Source of the DNA: Ferruginibacter sp.
GTDB lineage: Bacteria > Bacteroidota > Bacteroidia > Chitinophagales > Chitinophagaceae
NCBI GenBank assembly: GCA_014379625.1
Contig: JACMLJ010000006.1
Coordinates: 1-64,000, forward strand
Direction of reading: 5' to 3'
DNA: 64,000 nt
In this document: one piece after another, positions 17,402 through 26,080 of the stretch
How positions within the stretch are numbered: the stretch's first letter is position 1
Layout of the letters: every line of letters starts with the position of its first letter
Translations under genes and position numbers: made by a program
Notes under the pieces: model-generated
The model's database searches: none
What the model was told of the DNA's origin: nothing
Seen by the model: only the letters and a program-made list of their open reading frames with translations

Positions 17402-20119
17402 TTACTCCAATATAGGGCTCAGCCATCTCCTGGCCTCAGCCAGCGACATCCCTTTTCTGTCCGCGTAATCTTTCAGTTGATCTTCATTTATTTTTCCTAC
17501 ACCAAAATATTTACTTTCGGGGTGGGCAAAATACCAGCCGCTAACAGAAGAAGCCGGGTACATGGCCAACGATTCTGTAAGACTAATGCCCGTAGCTTCT
17601 TCACCACCCAACAGATCAAACAGCTTATATTTTTCCGTATGATCCGGGCATGCGGGGTAACCGGGTGCAGGGCGAATACCCAGGTATTCTTCTTTGATCA
17701 ATTGATCATTGGTTAAATGTTCATCGGTTGCATAACCCCAGTATTCAAGCCTTGTTTTTTTATGCAGCAATTCTGCAAAGGCTTCTGCGAGGCGGTCTGC
17801 CAAAGCCTGCAGTATTATTTTATTATAATCATCAAGGTTTTTTTCAAACTGTTTGATATAGGGTTCTATCCCTTCAATGGTTACTGCAAATGCACCAATA
17901 TAGTCATACGCACCTTCCTCTTTTTTTATGAAATCAGCCAAAGACAAATTAGGCTGGCCTGCAGTTTTCTTTATTTGCTGGCGTAAAAATTCCAACCGGA
18001 TGTTTCCATTTTCAGTCAGTACTGTAACCGTGTCCGGTGCCGTTTTGGACGCCTGCCAAAAACCTATGGCGCCCCTTGCCGTGAGCCATTTTTCATCGAT
18101 TATTTGTTGTAATAATTTTTGCGCATCCCCGTACAGGTGAGTGGCCGCTGCTCCAATTATTTCGTCACTTAATATTTGAGGAAACCGGCCATGCATTTCC
18201 CAGGCAATAAAGAAGGGCTGCCAATCGATGTAAGCCGCTATTTCGGCAAGGTCAAAATGATTGAAAATTTTTGTCCCGGTAAAAGAAGGAACAACCGGCG
18301 TGAAATTTTCCCAGGCAATTGGAGCGATATTTTTTTGTGCCTCTTCAAAGGCCAGGTAATTCTTTATTGTTTTTTTGTTGGCAAAGTCTTCCTTTAATTT
18401 ATCATATTCTTTTTTGATGCCAGTTAAAAATTCCGGTTTTTGATCTTTACTTAATAAACTACCTGCAACGGTTACACTGCGGCTCGCATCCAGTACATGT
18501 ATTACCCCATTGTCGTATTGCTGCGCAATTTTTACGGCAGTATGCATACGGGAGGTAGTGGCGCCTCCAATTAATAAAGGCTGTGTCATTCCCCTTCGTT
18601 TCATCTCATGGGCAACATGTACCATCTCATCCAGCGAGGGCGTGATCAGGCCACTCAGGCCGATGATGTCGACATTATTTTTTACCGCCGCATCTAAAAT
18701 TTTATCAGTTGCCACCATCACACCTAAATCAATAATATCATACCCATTACAACCTAATACCACACCAACAATATTTTTACCGATATCGTGCACATCACCT
18801 TTCACAGTTGCCAGCAGTATCTTTGCGGCCCCGGCAGATTCTTCATTGATGGTTCCGGCTGCGAGGTGGGCCTGTTTCCGGTCTTCTTTCTCCTGTTCTA
18901 TAAATGGAGTGAGTACTGCTACCGCTTTTTTCATTACCCTGGCGCTTTTTACCACCTGTGGCAAAAACATTTTGCCCGCACCAAACAGGTCACCTACTAT
19001 GTTCATACCATCCATCAGGGGGCCTTCAATTACATCCAATGGTTTTGGATATTTAAGCCGGGCTTCTTCCGTATCCGCATCGATGTAATCGGTAATGCCA
19101 TTTACAAGGGAATGGGACAACCGTTTTTCAACCGGCTCATTTCTCCATTTTTCATCCTTTATTTCCACTTTACCTTTTGCCTTTACTTTTTCGGCATGGA
19201 GGATTAATTTTTCTGTGGCTTCATTGTTATCATTGTTGCGGTTCAGGATCACATCTTCACAAAGTTCCCGGAGGGTTGGTTCTATTTCATCGTATACCAC
19301 TAACTGGCCGGCATTTACAATGCCCATATCCATACCCGCTTTTATAGCATAATACAGGAATACACTGTGTATGGCTTCCCGAACATGATCATTTCCCCTG
19401 AAAGAAAACGATACATTACTTACACCACCGCTCACTTTGGTAAGTGGCATCAGTCGTTTTATTTCTTTCGTTGCTTCAATAAAATCCACTGCATAATTAC
19501 TATGCTCTTCAATGCCGGTGGCAATTGCGAAAATGTTGGGGTCAAAAATAATATCCTGGGGATCGTAGCCAACCTGTTCTGTTAAAATCTTATATGCACG
19601 GTGGCAAATTTCTATTTTACGTTGTTTGGTATCAGCCTGCCCTGCTTCATCAAAGGCCATTACAATTACTGATGCGCCATAACTTTTGCAAATGAACGCC
19701 TGGTCAATAAATTTAGCTTCGCCCTCTTTCATTGAAATTGAATTCACAATACATTTACCCTGTACACATTTTAAGCCGGCTTCAATGATCTCGAATTTGG
19801 AAGAATCGATCATGATCGGGATCCGGGCGATATCAGGTTCTGCCTGCACCAGGTTCAGGAATGTGGTCATGGCGGATACACCTTCCAGTAAAGCATCATC
19901 CATGTTAATATCAATGATCTGCGCCCCGCTTTCTACCTGCTGCCGGGCAACGCTCAGGGCTTGCTCGTATGAACCTTCCCTGATCAGGCGGGCGAATTTT
20001 TTACTACCGGTAACGTTGGTACGCTCACCAATGTTTACAAAATTTGTTTCCGGCCGAACAACCAATGGTTCTAATCCGCTTAACCGCAAGTACGGTTTGA
20101 TATGTATCTGTTCACTCAT
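17402..20119 (-). CDS. metH: Cobalamin-dependent methionine synthase, folate/B12/activation modules
   Basis: 905 residues containing the last three of the four MetH modules. The methyltetrahydrofolate (pterin)-binding barrel starts at [18 protein letters not shown] (about residues 25-280). The cobalamin-binding domain follows, with [15 protein letters not shown] near residue 440 holding the axial His of DxHxxG. The reactivation domain ends with [18 protein letters not shown]. The homocysteine-binding module is absent; it is encoded separately at 21365-22432. Together the two proteins would convert homocysteine to methionine. Split MetH is known in Bacteroidota, but here a nuclease gene lies between the halves. 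Confidence 0.95.
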   Translation of the reverse strand: MSEQIHIKPYLRLSGLEPLVVRPETNFVNIGERTNVTGSKKFARLIREGSYEQALSVARQQVESGAQIIDINMDDALLEGVSAMTTFLNLVQAEPDIARIPIMIDSSKFEIIEAGLKCVQGKCIVNSISMKEGEAKFIDQAFICKSYGASVIVMAFDEAGQADTKQRKIEICHRAYKILTEQVGYDPQDIIFDPNIFAIATGIEEHSNYAVDFIEATKEIKRLMPLTKVSGGVSNVSFSFRGNDHVREAIHSVFLYYAIKAGMDMGIVNAGQLVVYDEIEPTLRELCEDVILNRNNDNNEATEKLILHAEKVKAKGKVEIKDEKWRNEPVEKRLSHSLVNGITDYIDADTEEARLKYPKPLDVIEGPLMDGMNIVGDLFGAGKMFLPQVVKSARVMKKAVAVLTPFIEQEKEDRKQAHLAAGTINEESAGAAKILLATVKGDVHDIGKNIVGVVLGCNGYDIIDLGVMVATDKILDAAVKNNVDIIGLSGLITPSLDEMVHVAHEMKRRGMTQPLLIGGATTSRMHTAVKIAQQYDNGVIHVLDASRSVTVAGSLLSKDQKPEFLTGIKKEYDKLKEDFANKKTIKNYLAFEEAQKNIAPIAWENFTPVVPSFTGTKIFNHFDLAEIAAYIDWQPFFIAWEMHGRFPQILSDEIIGAAATHLYGDAQKLLQQIIDEKWLTARGAIGFWQASKTAPDTVTVLTENGNIRLEFLRQQIKKTAGQPNLSLADFIKKEEGAYDYIGAFAVTIEGIEPYIKQFEKNLDDYNKIILQALADRLAEAFAELLHKKTRLEYWGYATDEHLTNDQLIKEEYLGIRPAPGYPACPDHTEKYKLFDLLGGEEATGISLTESLAMYPASSVSGWYFAHPESKYFGVGKINEDQLKDYADRKGMSLAEARRWLSPILE

Positions 20120-20199
20120 TATAATTTTTTTATGCCGGTTGAACCGCGTTGGTTAAATATTTTTGCAGTCCGCCAACCAGCAGGTCATTTTTTTATTGT

Positions 20200-21315
20200 T
20201 TATTGCTCCCTGATTAATTTTAATATTTGTTTTTCAGGGAAATATACTTTGTACTTACTGGCAAAAATTTGTTTGTTGCCCTTACCTAACGTATATTTTA
20301 TGGTGCTTTCTTTTTTGTTTTTGCAAAGAATAATGCCGATGGTTTTGTTTTCATCTGCAGCTTTTATTTCTTCATCATAGTAGTTTACATACATTTGCAT
20401 CTGTCCTAGATCCTGGTGTTTTAATGTGCCTATTTTTAAATCTATCAATACAAAAGATCTTAATAGCCGGTGATAAAAAACCAAATCAATTTTGTAATCA
20501 TCGCCATCCATTTTTATTCTTTTCTGCCTGTCTACAAATAAAAATCCTTTGCCAAGTTCTAATAAAAAATGTTCCAACTTGTTAATGATGGCTTTTTCCA
20601 GGTCATTTTCGGAGTAAAAATCCTTTTCCTGTAAGTCTAAAAATTCCAGTATGTAGGGGTCTTTTATGGCATCCGAAGGGTTTTCAATAAGATGACCTTT
20701 TTTACTCAGTTCTTTTACTTTGGCTTTATTTCTGCTTAAGGCAAGGCGTTCAAATAAAGCACTTTCATATTGCCTTTTTAACTCCCTTAAACTCCAGTTT
20801 TCTGCTGCCGCTTCTATTTCATAAAATTTTCTTTCTATCGAATTTTCAATACTGGTAAGTAAAATATAATGCGACCAGGGAAGTTTAAAAGGGGATAGAT
20901 GTAATTTCCGAGACAGTGTCCCGGATTTTTGAATGGAGGAAGATTTCCGAGACACTGTCTCGGAAATTGATGCGTTTTTTAATTGGCGGCCCCCTGGTTC
21001 GGATGGCAGATTTTTACGAATATATTTTAAGTACTGATCTTTGTACACCAAATAAAACTTACGCATATTTTCTAAATTGTCTACCGAAAAACCTTTGCCT
21101 AATACTTCGGTAAGTTTAGCAGATAAATTAATTAATGTTTCTTTCGCATAAGCGGCCCTGTTACTTCCCTGCTGTTCGGATTCCACAATTAATCTTCCTG
21201 TATGAAAATAGGTTTCGGTTAATGTAGTGTTGACAATGGAATATAATTCCTGCCTGCTTTGTTGTACAAGGGTTTTAATGTTTTTAAAAAGTTGTATGGC
21301 AGTTATCTTACTCAT
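20200..21315 (-). CDS. DUF1016/YhcG-family PDDEXK nuclease
   Basis: 371 residues. The N-terminal DUF1016 helical domain (FKNIKTLVQQSRQELYSIVN, then YFHTGRLIVESEQQG, FSVDNLENMRKFY) is followed by the family's WSHY-type segment (LPWSHYILLTSIEN). The C-terminal nuclease domain has the motif IDLVFYHRLLRSFVLIDLKIG, i.e. Asp and D-x-K of PDDEXK. YhcG relatives are linked with mobile elements and defence. It lies between the two metH genes, all on the minus strand, with gaps of 49 and 80 bases. About 15 variable residues before WSHY are encoded by two palindromic DNA units. Confidence 0.88.
   Translation of the reverse strand: MSKITAIQLFKNIKTLVQQSRQELYSIVNTTLTETYFHTGRLIVESEQQGSNRAAYAKETLINLSAKLTEVLGKGFSVDNLENMRKFYLVYKDQYLKYIRKNLPSEPGGRQLKNASISETVSRKSSSIQKSGTLSRKLHLSPFKLPWSHYILLTSIENSIERKFYEIEAAAENWSLRELKRQYESALFERLALSRNKAKVKELSKKGHLIENPSDAIKDPYILEFLDLQEKDFYSENDLEKAIINKLEHFLLELGKGFLFVDRQKRIKMDGDDYKIDLVFYHRLLRSFVLIDLKIGTLKHQDLGQMQMYVNYYDEEIKAADENKTIGIILCKNKKESTIKYTLGKGNKQIFASKYKVYFPEKQILKLIREQ
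20907..20925. repeat. Palindrome copy A inside the nuclease gene
   Basis: TCCG-GACA pairs with TGTC-CGGA around one central base, with one mismatched pair. In the nuclease frame it encodes SGTLSRK. Same motif family as copies B and C. Confidence 0.8.
20943..20967. repeat. Palindrome copy B inside the nuclease gene (perfect)
   Basis: Twelve-base arms (ATTTCCGAGACA and its exact reverse complement) flank a single central base. In the nuclease frame it encodes ISETVSRKS, so it repeats copy A at protein level (S-x-T-[VL]-S-R-K). Copies A and B are 17 bases apart. Confidence 0.9.
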
Positions 21316-21331
21316 TAAAAATATTCATGTC

Positions 21332-21358
21332 AATTTCCGAGACACTGTCGCGGAAATT
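21332..21358. repeat. Palindrome copy C, 17 bases upstream of the nuclease start
   Basis: Thirteen-base arms with one mismatched pair, beginning AATTTCCGAGACA and sharing that core with copy B. It lies in the 49-base gap between the metH N-terminal gene and the nuclease, within the nuclease leader. Confidence 0.85.
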
Positions 21359-21364
21359 CATTTT

Positions 21365-22432
21365 TTATAATGCTTCTTCTAATACAGGCAATACCCGGGG
21401 TTGAAATTTAGCCACTTCATCCGCAATATGTTTAATATGGTCGGGTGTGGTGCCACAGCATCCCCCTACGATATTTAGCCATCCATTGGCTGCCCATTCT
21501 TCAATAATATGGGCGGTTTCATGGGGTTGTTCATCATACTCACCAAAGGCATTGGGCAGGCCTGCGTTTGGATAGGCGGAGGTGTAGCAATTGCATAACT
21601 GTGCGAGTTCTTCAATGTGCGGCCGCATTTCTGCCGCGCCCAATGCACAGTTTAGTCCAACGCTCAACGGGTTAGCATGCATTACAGACACATAAAATGC
21701 TTCTAAGGTTTGCCCGCTTAGTGTGCGTCCGCTGGCATCTGTAATGGTTCCACTGATCATGATGGGCAAAGCCCCCCTGCCCCCCAAAAGGCTGTGCCCT
21801 CTGTATGATTTGTCAGACGAATCGGGGAGCGGATTTTTTCTAAAATAATTTTGGATGGCGTAAATGGCAGCCTTTGCATTTAATGTATCAAAAATGGTTT
21901 CAATCAATAAAACATCCACTCCGCCGTCTACCAGTCCTCTGATTTGTTCGGTATAGGCGGCTGCCACGTCATCAAAACTTACTGCGCGATAACCGGGATT
22001 ATTTACATCGGGCGATAAGCTCAATGTTTTATTTAACGGCCCGATAGCGCCGGCAACATATCGTGGTTTGGAAGGGTCTTTTGCTGTGTATTCATCCGCA
22101 GCTATTCTTGCGCATCTTGCAGAAGCAACATTTAGCTCATAGGCCAGCGATTGCATATCATAATCTGCCTGGGCAATAACGGTACTGCTGAAGGTATTGG
22201 TTTCAATGATATCCGCTCCTGCTTCGAGGTATTGTTTGTGTATGCCGATAATGATATCGGGCCGGGTGATGCTTAACAGGTCATTATTTCCTTTAACGTC
22301 GGTATGCCAGTTTTTAAAACGTTCACCGCGGTAATCCGCTTCTTCCAGTTTATGCCGTTGTATCATGGTACCCATGGCGCCATCAATGATCAGTATCCGC
22401 TCTTTAATGCTCTCCTGAATTGTTTTTTTCAT
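21365..22432 (-). CDS. metH: Methionine synthase homocysteine-binding module (homocysteine S-methyltransferase domain)
   Basis: 355 residues forming only the first MetH module. It starts [23 protein letters not shown], has [19 protein letters not shown], and carries the zinc ligands in GLNCALGA and [11 protein letters not shown]. It binds homocysteine through zinc and would work with the cobalamin-binding protein encoded at 17402-20119. It is the first gene of the split metH unit and is preceded by a strong promoter and a long structured leader. Confidence 0.95.
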   Translation of the reverse strand: MKKTIQESIKERILIIDGAMGTMIQRHKLEEADYRGERFKNWHTDVKGNNDLLSITRPDIIIGIHKQYLEAGADIIETNTFSSTVIAQADYDMQSLAYELNVASARCARIAADEYTAKDPSKPRYVAGAIGPLNKTLSLSPDVNNPGYRAVSFDDVAAAYTEQIRGLVDGGVDVLLIETIFDTLNAKAAIYAIQNYFRKNPLPDSSDKSYRGHSLLGGRGALPIMISGTITDASGRTLSGQTLEAFYVSVMHANPLSVGLNCALGAAEMRPHIEELAQLCNCYTSAYPNAGLPNAFGEYDEQPHETAHIIEEWAANGWLNIVGGCCGTTPDHIKHIADEVAKFQPRVLPVLEEAL

Positions 22433-22588
22433 GTTATTCCATTTAAGTTAAAGTATATCATAATGGGTTACGGTAAATAGACTCCCCATTTAATAAGATC
22501 CAATTTGGTATGCGGTAGAAGTGAGTGACACAACAATGATGACCATAGTTACTATCGCCGGCTTCAAAAAAAATAAAAGAAAACTGTT

Positions 22589-22669
22589 AAACGAGAATCA
22601 ATCCGTGAGAAGGTATGCAGAATTGCTTTCGTTTATTAGTTCACTTGTAAAACGGTTTACAGGCTGAAC
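22589..22669 (-). promoter_or_regulatory. Structured leader of metH, candidate SAM-II-like riboswitch
   Basis: Read on the minus strand. A 5-bp stem GTTCA/TGAAC (22669-22639) encloses a loop containing AAACCGTTTTACAAG, followed by TAATAAACGAAAGC. The order AACCG..UU..CAAG, stem, UaAUAAA.G.AGC parallels SAM-II aptamers. A CGG at 22605-22603 could pair with the loop CCG. AAACGA/TCGTTT with CAAT/ATTG (22634-22589) can form an alternative stem followed by a U-rich run, which would fit a terminator platform. Distance to the start codon (about 160 bases) is long for SAM-II. No cobalamin riboswitch boxes were seen. Recognition is by eye only. Confidence 0.35.
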
Positions 22670-22697
22670 AATAAACAAATCTGCCTGAAAACGATTG

Positions 22698-22728
22698 CAA
22701 AAATAAAACAACTAAGCCGTACTACAAA
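22698..22728 (-). promoter_or_regulatory. Promoter of the metH unit, Bacteroidota type
   Basis: On the minus strand TTTG (22728-22725), 19 bases, then TATTTTTG (22705-22698): a full match to the consensus. Transcription would start about 260 bases before the metH start codon. Confidence 0.7.
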
Positions 22729-22738
22729 ATAGTACGGC
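22716..22738. promoter_or_regulatory. Perfect inverted repeat centred on the metH -33 box
   Basis: GCCGTACTA and TAGTACGGC are perfect 9-bp arms around CAAAA, and the loop is exactly the -33 element of the metH promoter. It may be an operator. It could also be a terminator for the upstream DUF5777 gene, but the T-tract after it on that strand is poor. Confidence 0.55.
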
Positions 22739-22816
22739 AGTTGCCGGAAAGTTTATGCAATTGTGCGATGCGCTATTGAAAATGGCTTTGGCGGATTGAA
22801 ATGGCGTACTGTTATG

Positions 22817-23719
22817 CTATCGCCTTTTTCCTATGTTAAAAACCCTTGAAATATTGAACCCGAAAAGGATGTCCCCCTTTTCCCATTTGCCGGTGTTTTC
22901 GGAGATAAATGTACGCTCAGACATGCCAACTGAATTGGTAAAATGCAACTGGAAAACGTGGCCACCGGTTTCAATATCAATGCCTATTGAAAGTGAGTTG
23001 GTGCTACTGTCAATTTTATGCCCGGGCAACTGGTAATAATACTCGGCATTCAGACTTAAACGTTTGGTTAGTTTTTGCCTGCCGCCAATTCCTATCGCCA
23101 GTATATCGTTTGGATCGGCTTTTAAAGCTGCCAGGTTTCTGTGGATGAAAGTGGGCATTAATTGTAAGGAAGTACCGGCAGAAAATTTCCGGGCAATCAG
23201 CAGCTGGTGTGTATAAAACAAGCGGGAGGAGTAATAATTTTTACGCGACGGGTCGGCCCAGCGCAGGGTTTTTAAAGCAACAGTGGGTATATAACTAAGT
23301 GTGACAGGCATATTCCTTTTGCCAGATGACTGGCGCAGGATCTTTATTTTAAAGAATGCATCATATGTTTTTTCGAAAGTACTTCTGCCAATTCCCACCA
23401 TCAGGTTTGGTGTAATACCATAATCGAGTCCCATGCGCATGGTGGCATTGTCGAGACCAAATAATTCGTAACCGCCTTTATTGAGTGTGCCAAAACGATG
23501 AGATATCTTTACATCCAATACACCCTTACCCACATTTTCAACCGTATGGCCATTGACAAGGCGGGTGGTTTTAAAAGTTGCGGTGGTGTAGTTAACTGTG
23601 GTCCCTGTCTCTTTTTCCAGTGTATTCATCAGGTCGGTTGAATCTTTTTGCTGACCCATTGTGTTTGCAGAAATGAACAGTGTGCATGCGCCGAGTAAAA
23701 TTTTATTTTTTAGTTGCAT
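22817..23719 (-). CDS. DUF5777 family beta-barrel protein
   Basis: 300 residues with a signal peptide (ending SANTMGQQ). The pattern TTATFKTTRLVNGHTVENVGKGVLDVKISHRFG followed by YELFGLDNATMRMGLDYGITPNLMVGIGRS is characteristic of the DUF5777 outer-membrane barrel family. The end is strand-like. It is the last gene of a four-gene minus-strand cluster (OB-fold, cytochrome-like, YceI, DUF5777) that recurs in Bacteroidota. A role in handling an electron carrier or lipid is only a guess. Confidence 0.85.
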   Translation of the reverse strand: MQLKNKILLGACTLFISANTMGQQKDSTDLMNTLEKETGTTVNYTTATFKTTRLVNGHTVENVGKGVLDVKISHRFGTLNKGGYELFGLDNATMRMGLDYGITPNLMVGIGRSTFEKTYDAFFKIKILRQSSGKRNMPVTLSYIPTVALKTLRWADPSRKNYYSSRLFYTHQLLIARKFSAGTSLQLMPTFIHRNLAALKADPNDILAIGIGGRQKLTKRLSLNAEYYYQLPGHKIDSSTNSLSIGIDIETGGHVFQLHFTNSVGMSERTFISENTGKWEKGDILFGFNISRVFNIGKRR

Positions 23720-23743
23720 AATCCTGGTTTAGGTGTGATGGGT

Positions 23744-24307
23744 TTACATTTTTTGATCGTAATTGCAGGATACCGTGATTTCTATTGTTTCGGCGATATT
23801 GTCTTTTACCAGTTTTGGGATCCTGATATCATATTCTGATGGTTTTACCAGGAATCGGGAGCTGCCTGCAATTTTGCCTGCTTTAACCGTAATTGTTCCC
23901 ACAGCGGAAATTTTTTTACTAACCCCATGCATGCTAAGGTCGCCGCCGATATTCACATTATAGGAACCATCCGTGGTGAAGTTGACTTTAGCCAGATCTG
24001 TAATATTTCCTTTAAAAGTGGCTTTGGGAAACTTATCACTTTCCAGGTAGTTCTCATTGAAATGTTCTTCCATCAGGGCCTTTTTGAAATGAAAGTTTTT
24101 GATGATCAGGGAAAACTGGAGTTCTCCATTTTGTGTATTTAACACACTCACCACCTGGTTATTATCGGCACTTATATTTTCAATACTGGTTTTTGAAAAA
24201 AAAGAGATGGTCCCGTTTTTTGTGTAATATTTCTGGGCCATGGCGGTACCTGCCAGCGCGGGTGCAATTGTTAACAATACCAGTAGCCATTTTATGGCTT
24301 TATTCAT
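23744..24307 (-). CDS. YceI family periplasmic protein
   Basis: 187 residues from MNKAIKWLL; an ATG at 24319 would add four residues. The signal peptide ends in TAMAQ. The mature lipocalin-like fold shows YYTKNGTISFFSKTSIENISADNNQV at the start and the typical FKGNITDLAKVNFTTDGSY, GDLSMHGVSKKI and IRIPKLVKDNIAETIEITV. YceI proteins bind polyisoprenoid or amphiphilic ligands. It sits 24 bases before the DUF5777 gene. Confidence 0.9.
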   Translation of the reverse strand: MNKAIKWLLVLLTIAPALAGTAMAQKYYTKNGTISFFSKTSIENISADNNQVVSVLNTQNGELQFSLIIKNFHFKKALMEEHFNENYLESDKFPKATFKGNITDLAKVNFTTDGSYNVNIGGDLSMHGVSKKISAVGTITVKAGKIAGSSRFLVKPSEYDIRIPKLVKDNIAETIEITVSCNYDQKM

Positions 24308-24341
24308 TGTCTTAACCATCGTCGTGCGGTATTTTATCTTG

Positions 24342-24722
24342 TTAATTATTTAATGCGCCAGCTTCAATCCAGCATTTTATTTTATTGATCTCCGCAGGTG
24401 ACAGGGGGCCGGAAGCGGGCATGGATTTTTGTACCACAGCCCTGATATTGATCCTGTCCTTTGCCCCGCTTATCTGGTTATAATTTTGGAAAATCCTTCC
24501 GCCCGAAGCGCTGGCATCATGGCAACCCGGACTCGCGCAGTTGTTGGTTATCAGGGGCAATATATCCGCATTGAAGGAAGCAGGTACGGTTGCGCAAGTA
24601 GGAGGAGTATTAACGCCGGGGTATAATAATTCTTCTTTATCGTACATGCAACTTCCGGCTAACAGGGATGCCATAATAATGAAAGGTACGAGCCGGTTTT
24701 TTTTTCTGTTGTTTAAAAACAT
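24342..24722 (-). CDS. Small cytochrome c-like lipoprotein
   Basis: 126 residues. A signal with lipobox-like LLAGSC (Cys25) indicates lipid anchoring. The mature part carries C62-ASPG-C67-H68, a CX4CH variant of the haem-attachment motif found in Bacteroidota and Planctomycete-type cytochrome domains, then the PLSPAEINKIKCWIEAGALNN ending typical of that domain. A distal Met (KSMPASG) is present. It probably transfers electrons in the periplasm, although the five-residue spacing makes haem attachment uncertain. Third in the minus-strand cluster. Confidence 0.75.
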   Translation of the reverse strand: MFLNNRKKNRLVPFIIMASLLAGSCMYDKEELLYPGVNTPPTCATVPASFNADILPLITNNCASPGCHDASASGGRIFQNYNQISGAKDRINIRAVVQKSMPASGPLSPAEINKIKCWIEAGALNN

Positions 24723-24795
24723 ATTCAGCTTTTTATAGTTTCGGTAAAATATTTTTATGCCTGTTCAATCTTAATGGTTATTGTTATATCGGTTA

Positions 24796-25233
24796 CTATT
24801 TTATAAGGTAACATCTTACCAGGTACACATCGCCCATGATGCCAAGCTCGGCATCCCCTTCACCCATGCCATTGCATATGCCCCTGATGCCAACCGTATG
24901 GCCGGCTTTAATATCACCAGCCGGACCTTCAAGGGTGCAATTTACCGCAGCGCCTTCCGTATTGGTTTTAAGCATTACAACCGGTTGAAGTTGCAGGTTT
25001 TTCGATACCAGAGTAACCATTCCGGATACTTCGAGTATTTGGTTGGAATATTTTTTTTTTGCCACCGTTGAATCTTCGGTAAATTTTTCATAGAGCGCTG
25101 TCGCCTCCACTTTTTGGCCCATGGTATTTTCTACGTCCATAGCGGGCTTGTTATACAAAAAATAGCCCAGGGTTACGGCAACCATTGCTATAACGGTTAC
25201 GAACAGGAGAAGATATTTCTTTTTATTGTCCAT
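24796..25233 (-). CDS. OB-fold (tRNA_anti-like) membrane-anchored protein
   Basis: 145 residues. An N-terminal helix (YLLLFVTVIAMVAVTLGYFLY) anchors a periplasmic domain with KYSNQILEVSGMVTLVSKN, VNCTLEG and AGHTVGIRGICNGMGEG, matching the tRNA_anti-like OB fold. First gene of the cluster that continues with the cytochrome-like, YceI and DUF5777 genes. The ligand is unknown. Confidence 0.78.
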   Translation of the reverse strand: MDNKKKYLLLFVTVIAMVAVTLGYFLYNKPAMDVENTMGQKVEATALYEKFTEDSTVAKKKYSNQILEVSGMVTLVSKNLQLQPVVMLKTNTEGAAVNCTLEGPAGDIKAGHTVGIRGICNGMGEGDAELGIMGDVYLVRCYLIK

Positions 25234-25331
25234 GGATATATTGCCTTATAAATATAAGGCAGGATACGGGAAAAAGGACCGAAAGGTTGCTTAACCTTAA
25301 AAATTATTGCCTGTGCAGGATGAAAGACCGC

Positions 25332-25955
25332 TTAGTTTCCGGAGACTATATAATTTTCTACCGCAATACGGTTGAGGATACTTTTGGCAAGGGTCATTTC
25401 ATCGGCATATTCCAGCTCGCCGCCGAATGCGATTCCGCGGGCGATAGTGGTGATTTTTACGGGGAATGATTTTAATTTCTTGCTGATATAATAAATGGTG
25501 GTATCGCCCTGGATATTTGCATTTAAAGCAAATATGATCTCTGTGGTATTTTCATCCGCAATTCTTTGTACCAATGAATCAATGGTCAATTGTTCGGGAC
25601 CAATGCCATCCAATGGTGAAATGATTCCGCCCAGTACATGGTAAACACCATTAAACTGCTGGGTGCTTTCGATTGCAATCACATCGCGGATATTTTCCAC
25701 CACACAAAGCATTTCCTGCTTACGGGAATGGTTACTGCAAATATCGCAAAGGCCGGCATCGGAAATGTTGTGGCAGCGGTTGCAAAACATTATTTCTTCT
25801 CTCATCCTTGCAATGGCGCCTGTAAATTGTGTTACCTCAGTTACCTCCTGTTTGATCAGGTGTAGTACCAGCCGCAAAGCTGTTTTTTTTCCGATGCCAG
25901 GCAACCTGGCAAATTCGTTTACCGCATTTTCTAAAAGAGAAGAAGAAAAAATCAT
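25332..25955 (-). CDS. recR: Recombination mediator RecR
   Basis: 207 residues, typical. It has an N-terminal helix-hairpin-helix (FARLPGIGKKTALRLVLHLI), a four-cysteine zinc site (CNRCHNISDAGLCDIC) and a Toprim domain (MLCVVENIRDVIAIESTQQFNGVYHVLGG). With RecO it loads RecA onto SSB-coated DNA. The -7 box TAACTTTG ends only four bases before the ATG, so the transcript may be leaderless. Confidence 0.97.
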   Translation of the reverse strand: MIFSSSLLENAVNEFARLPGIGKKTALRLVLHLIKQEVTEVTQFTGAIARMREEIMFCNRCHNISDAGLCDICSNHSRKQEMLCVVENIRDVIAIESTQQFNGVYHVLGGIISPLDGIGPEQLTIDSLVQRIADENTTEIIFALNANIQGDTTIYYISKKLKSFPVKITTIARGIAFGGELEYADEMTLAKSILNRIAVENYIVSGN

Positions 25956-25959
25956 GGCA

Positions 25960-25967
25960 CAAAGTTA
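25960..25967 (-). promoter_or_regulatory. -7 element of recR
   Basis: TAACTTTG on the minus strand, an exact match to TAnnTTTG, four bases from the recR ATG. The -33 region is AT-rich repeat sequence without a clear TTTG. Confidence 0.5.
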
Positions 25968-26080
25968 ATTGATAATGGATTAGTTGATAATTGATAATGG
26001 GTTAATGGATAATTAATTCCCAAAAAAACTGTCTGTTTTGTATAAACCTTTGTAAAACTAACTTCAGGAAATTATCCATT
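25966..26080. repeat. AT-rich direct and inverted repeats between recR and the Ig-like gene
   Basis: The motif TTGATAAT(GG) recurs three times in 25966-26010. AATGGATAATT (26004-26014) is the exact reverse complement of AATTATCCATT (26070-26080), the second arm touching the last codons of the neighbouring gene. No T-run, so a dispersed repeat rather than a clear terminator. Confidence 0.65.

Noticed and set aside
22433..22816. Cobalamin riboswitch upstream of metH
   Set aside because: No B12-box-like conserved segment was found; the visible structure fits other models better.
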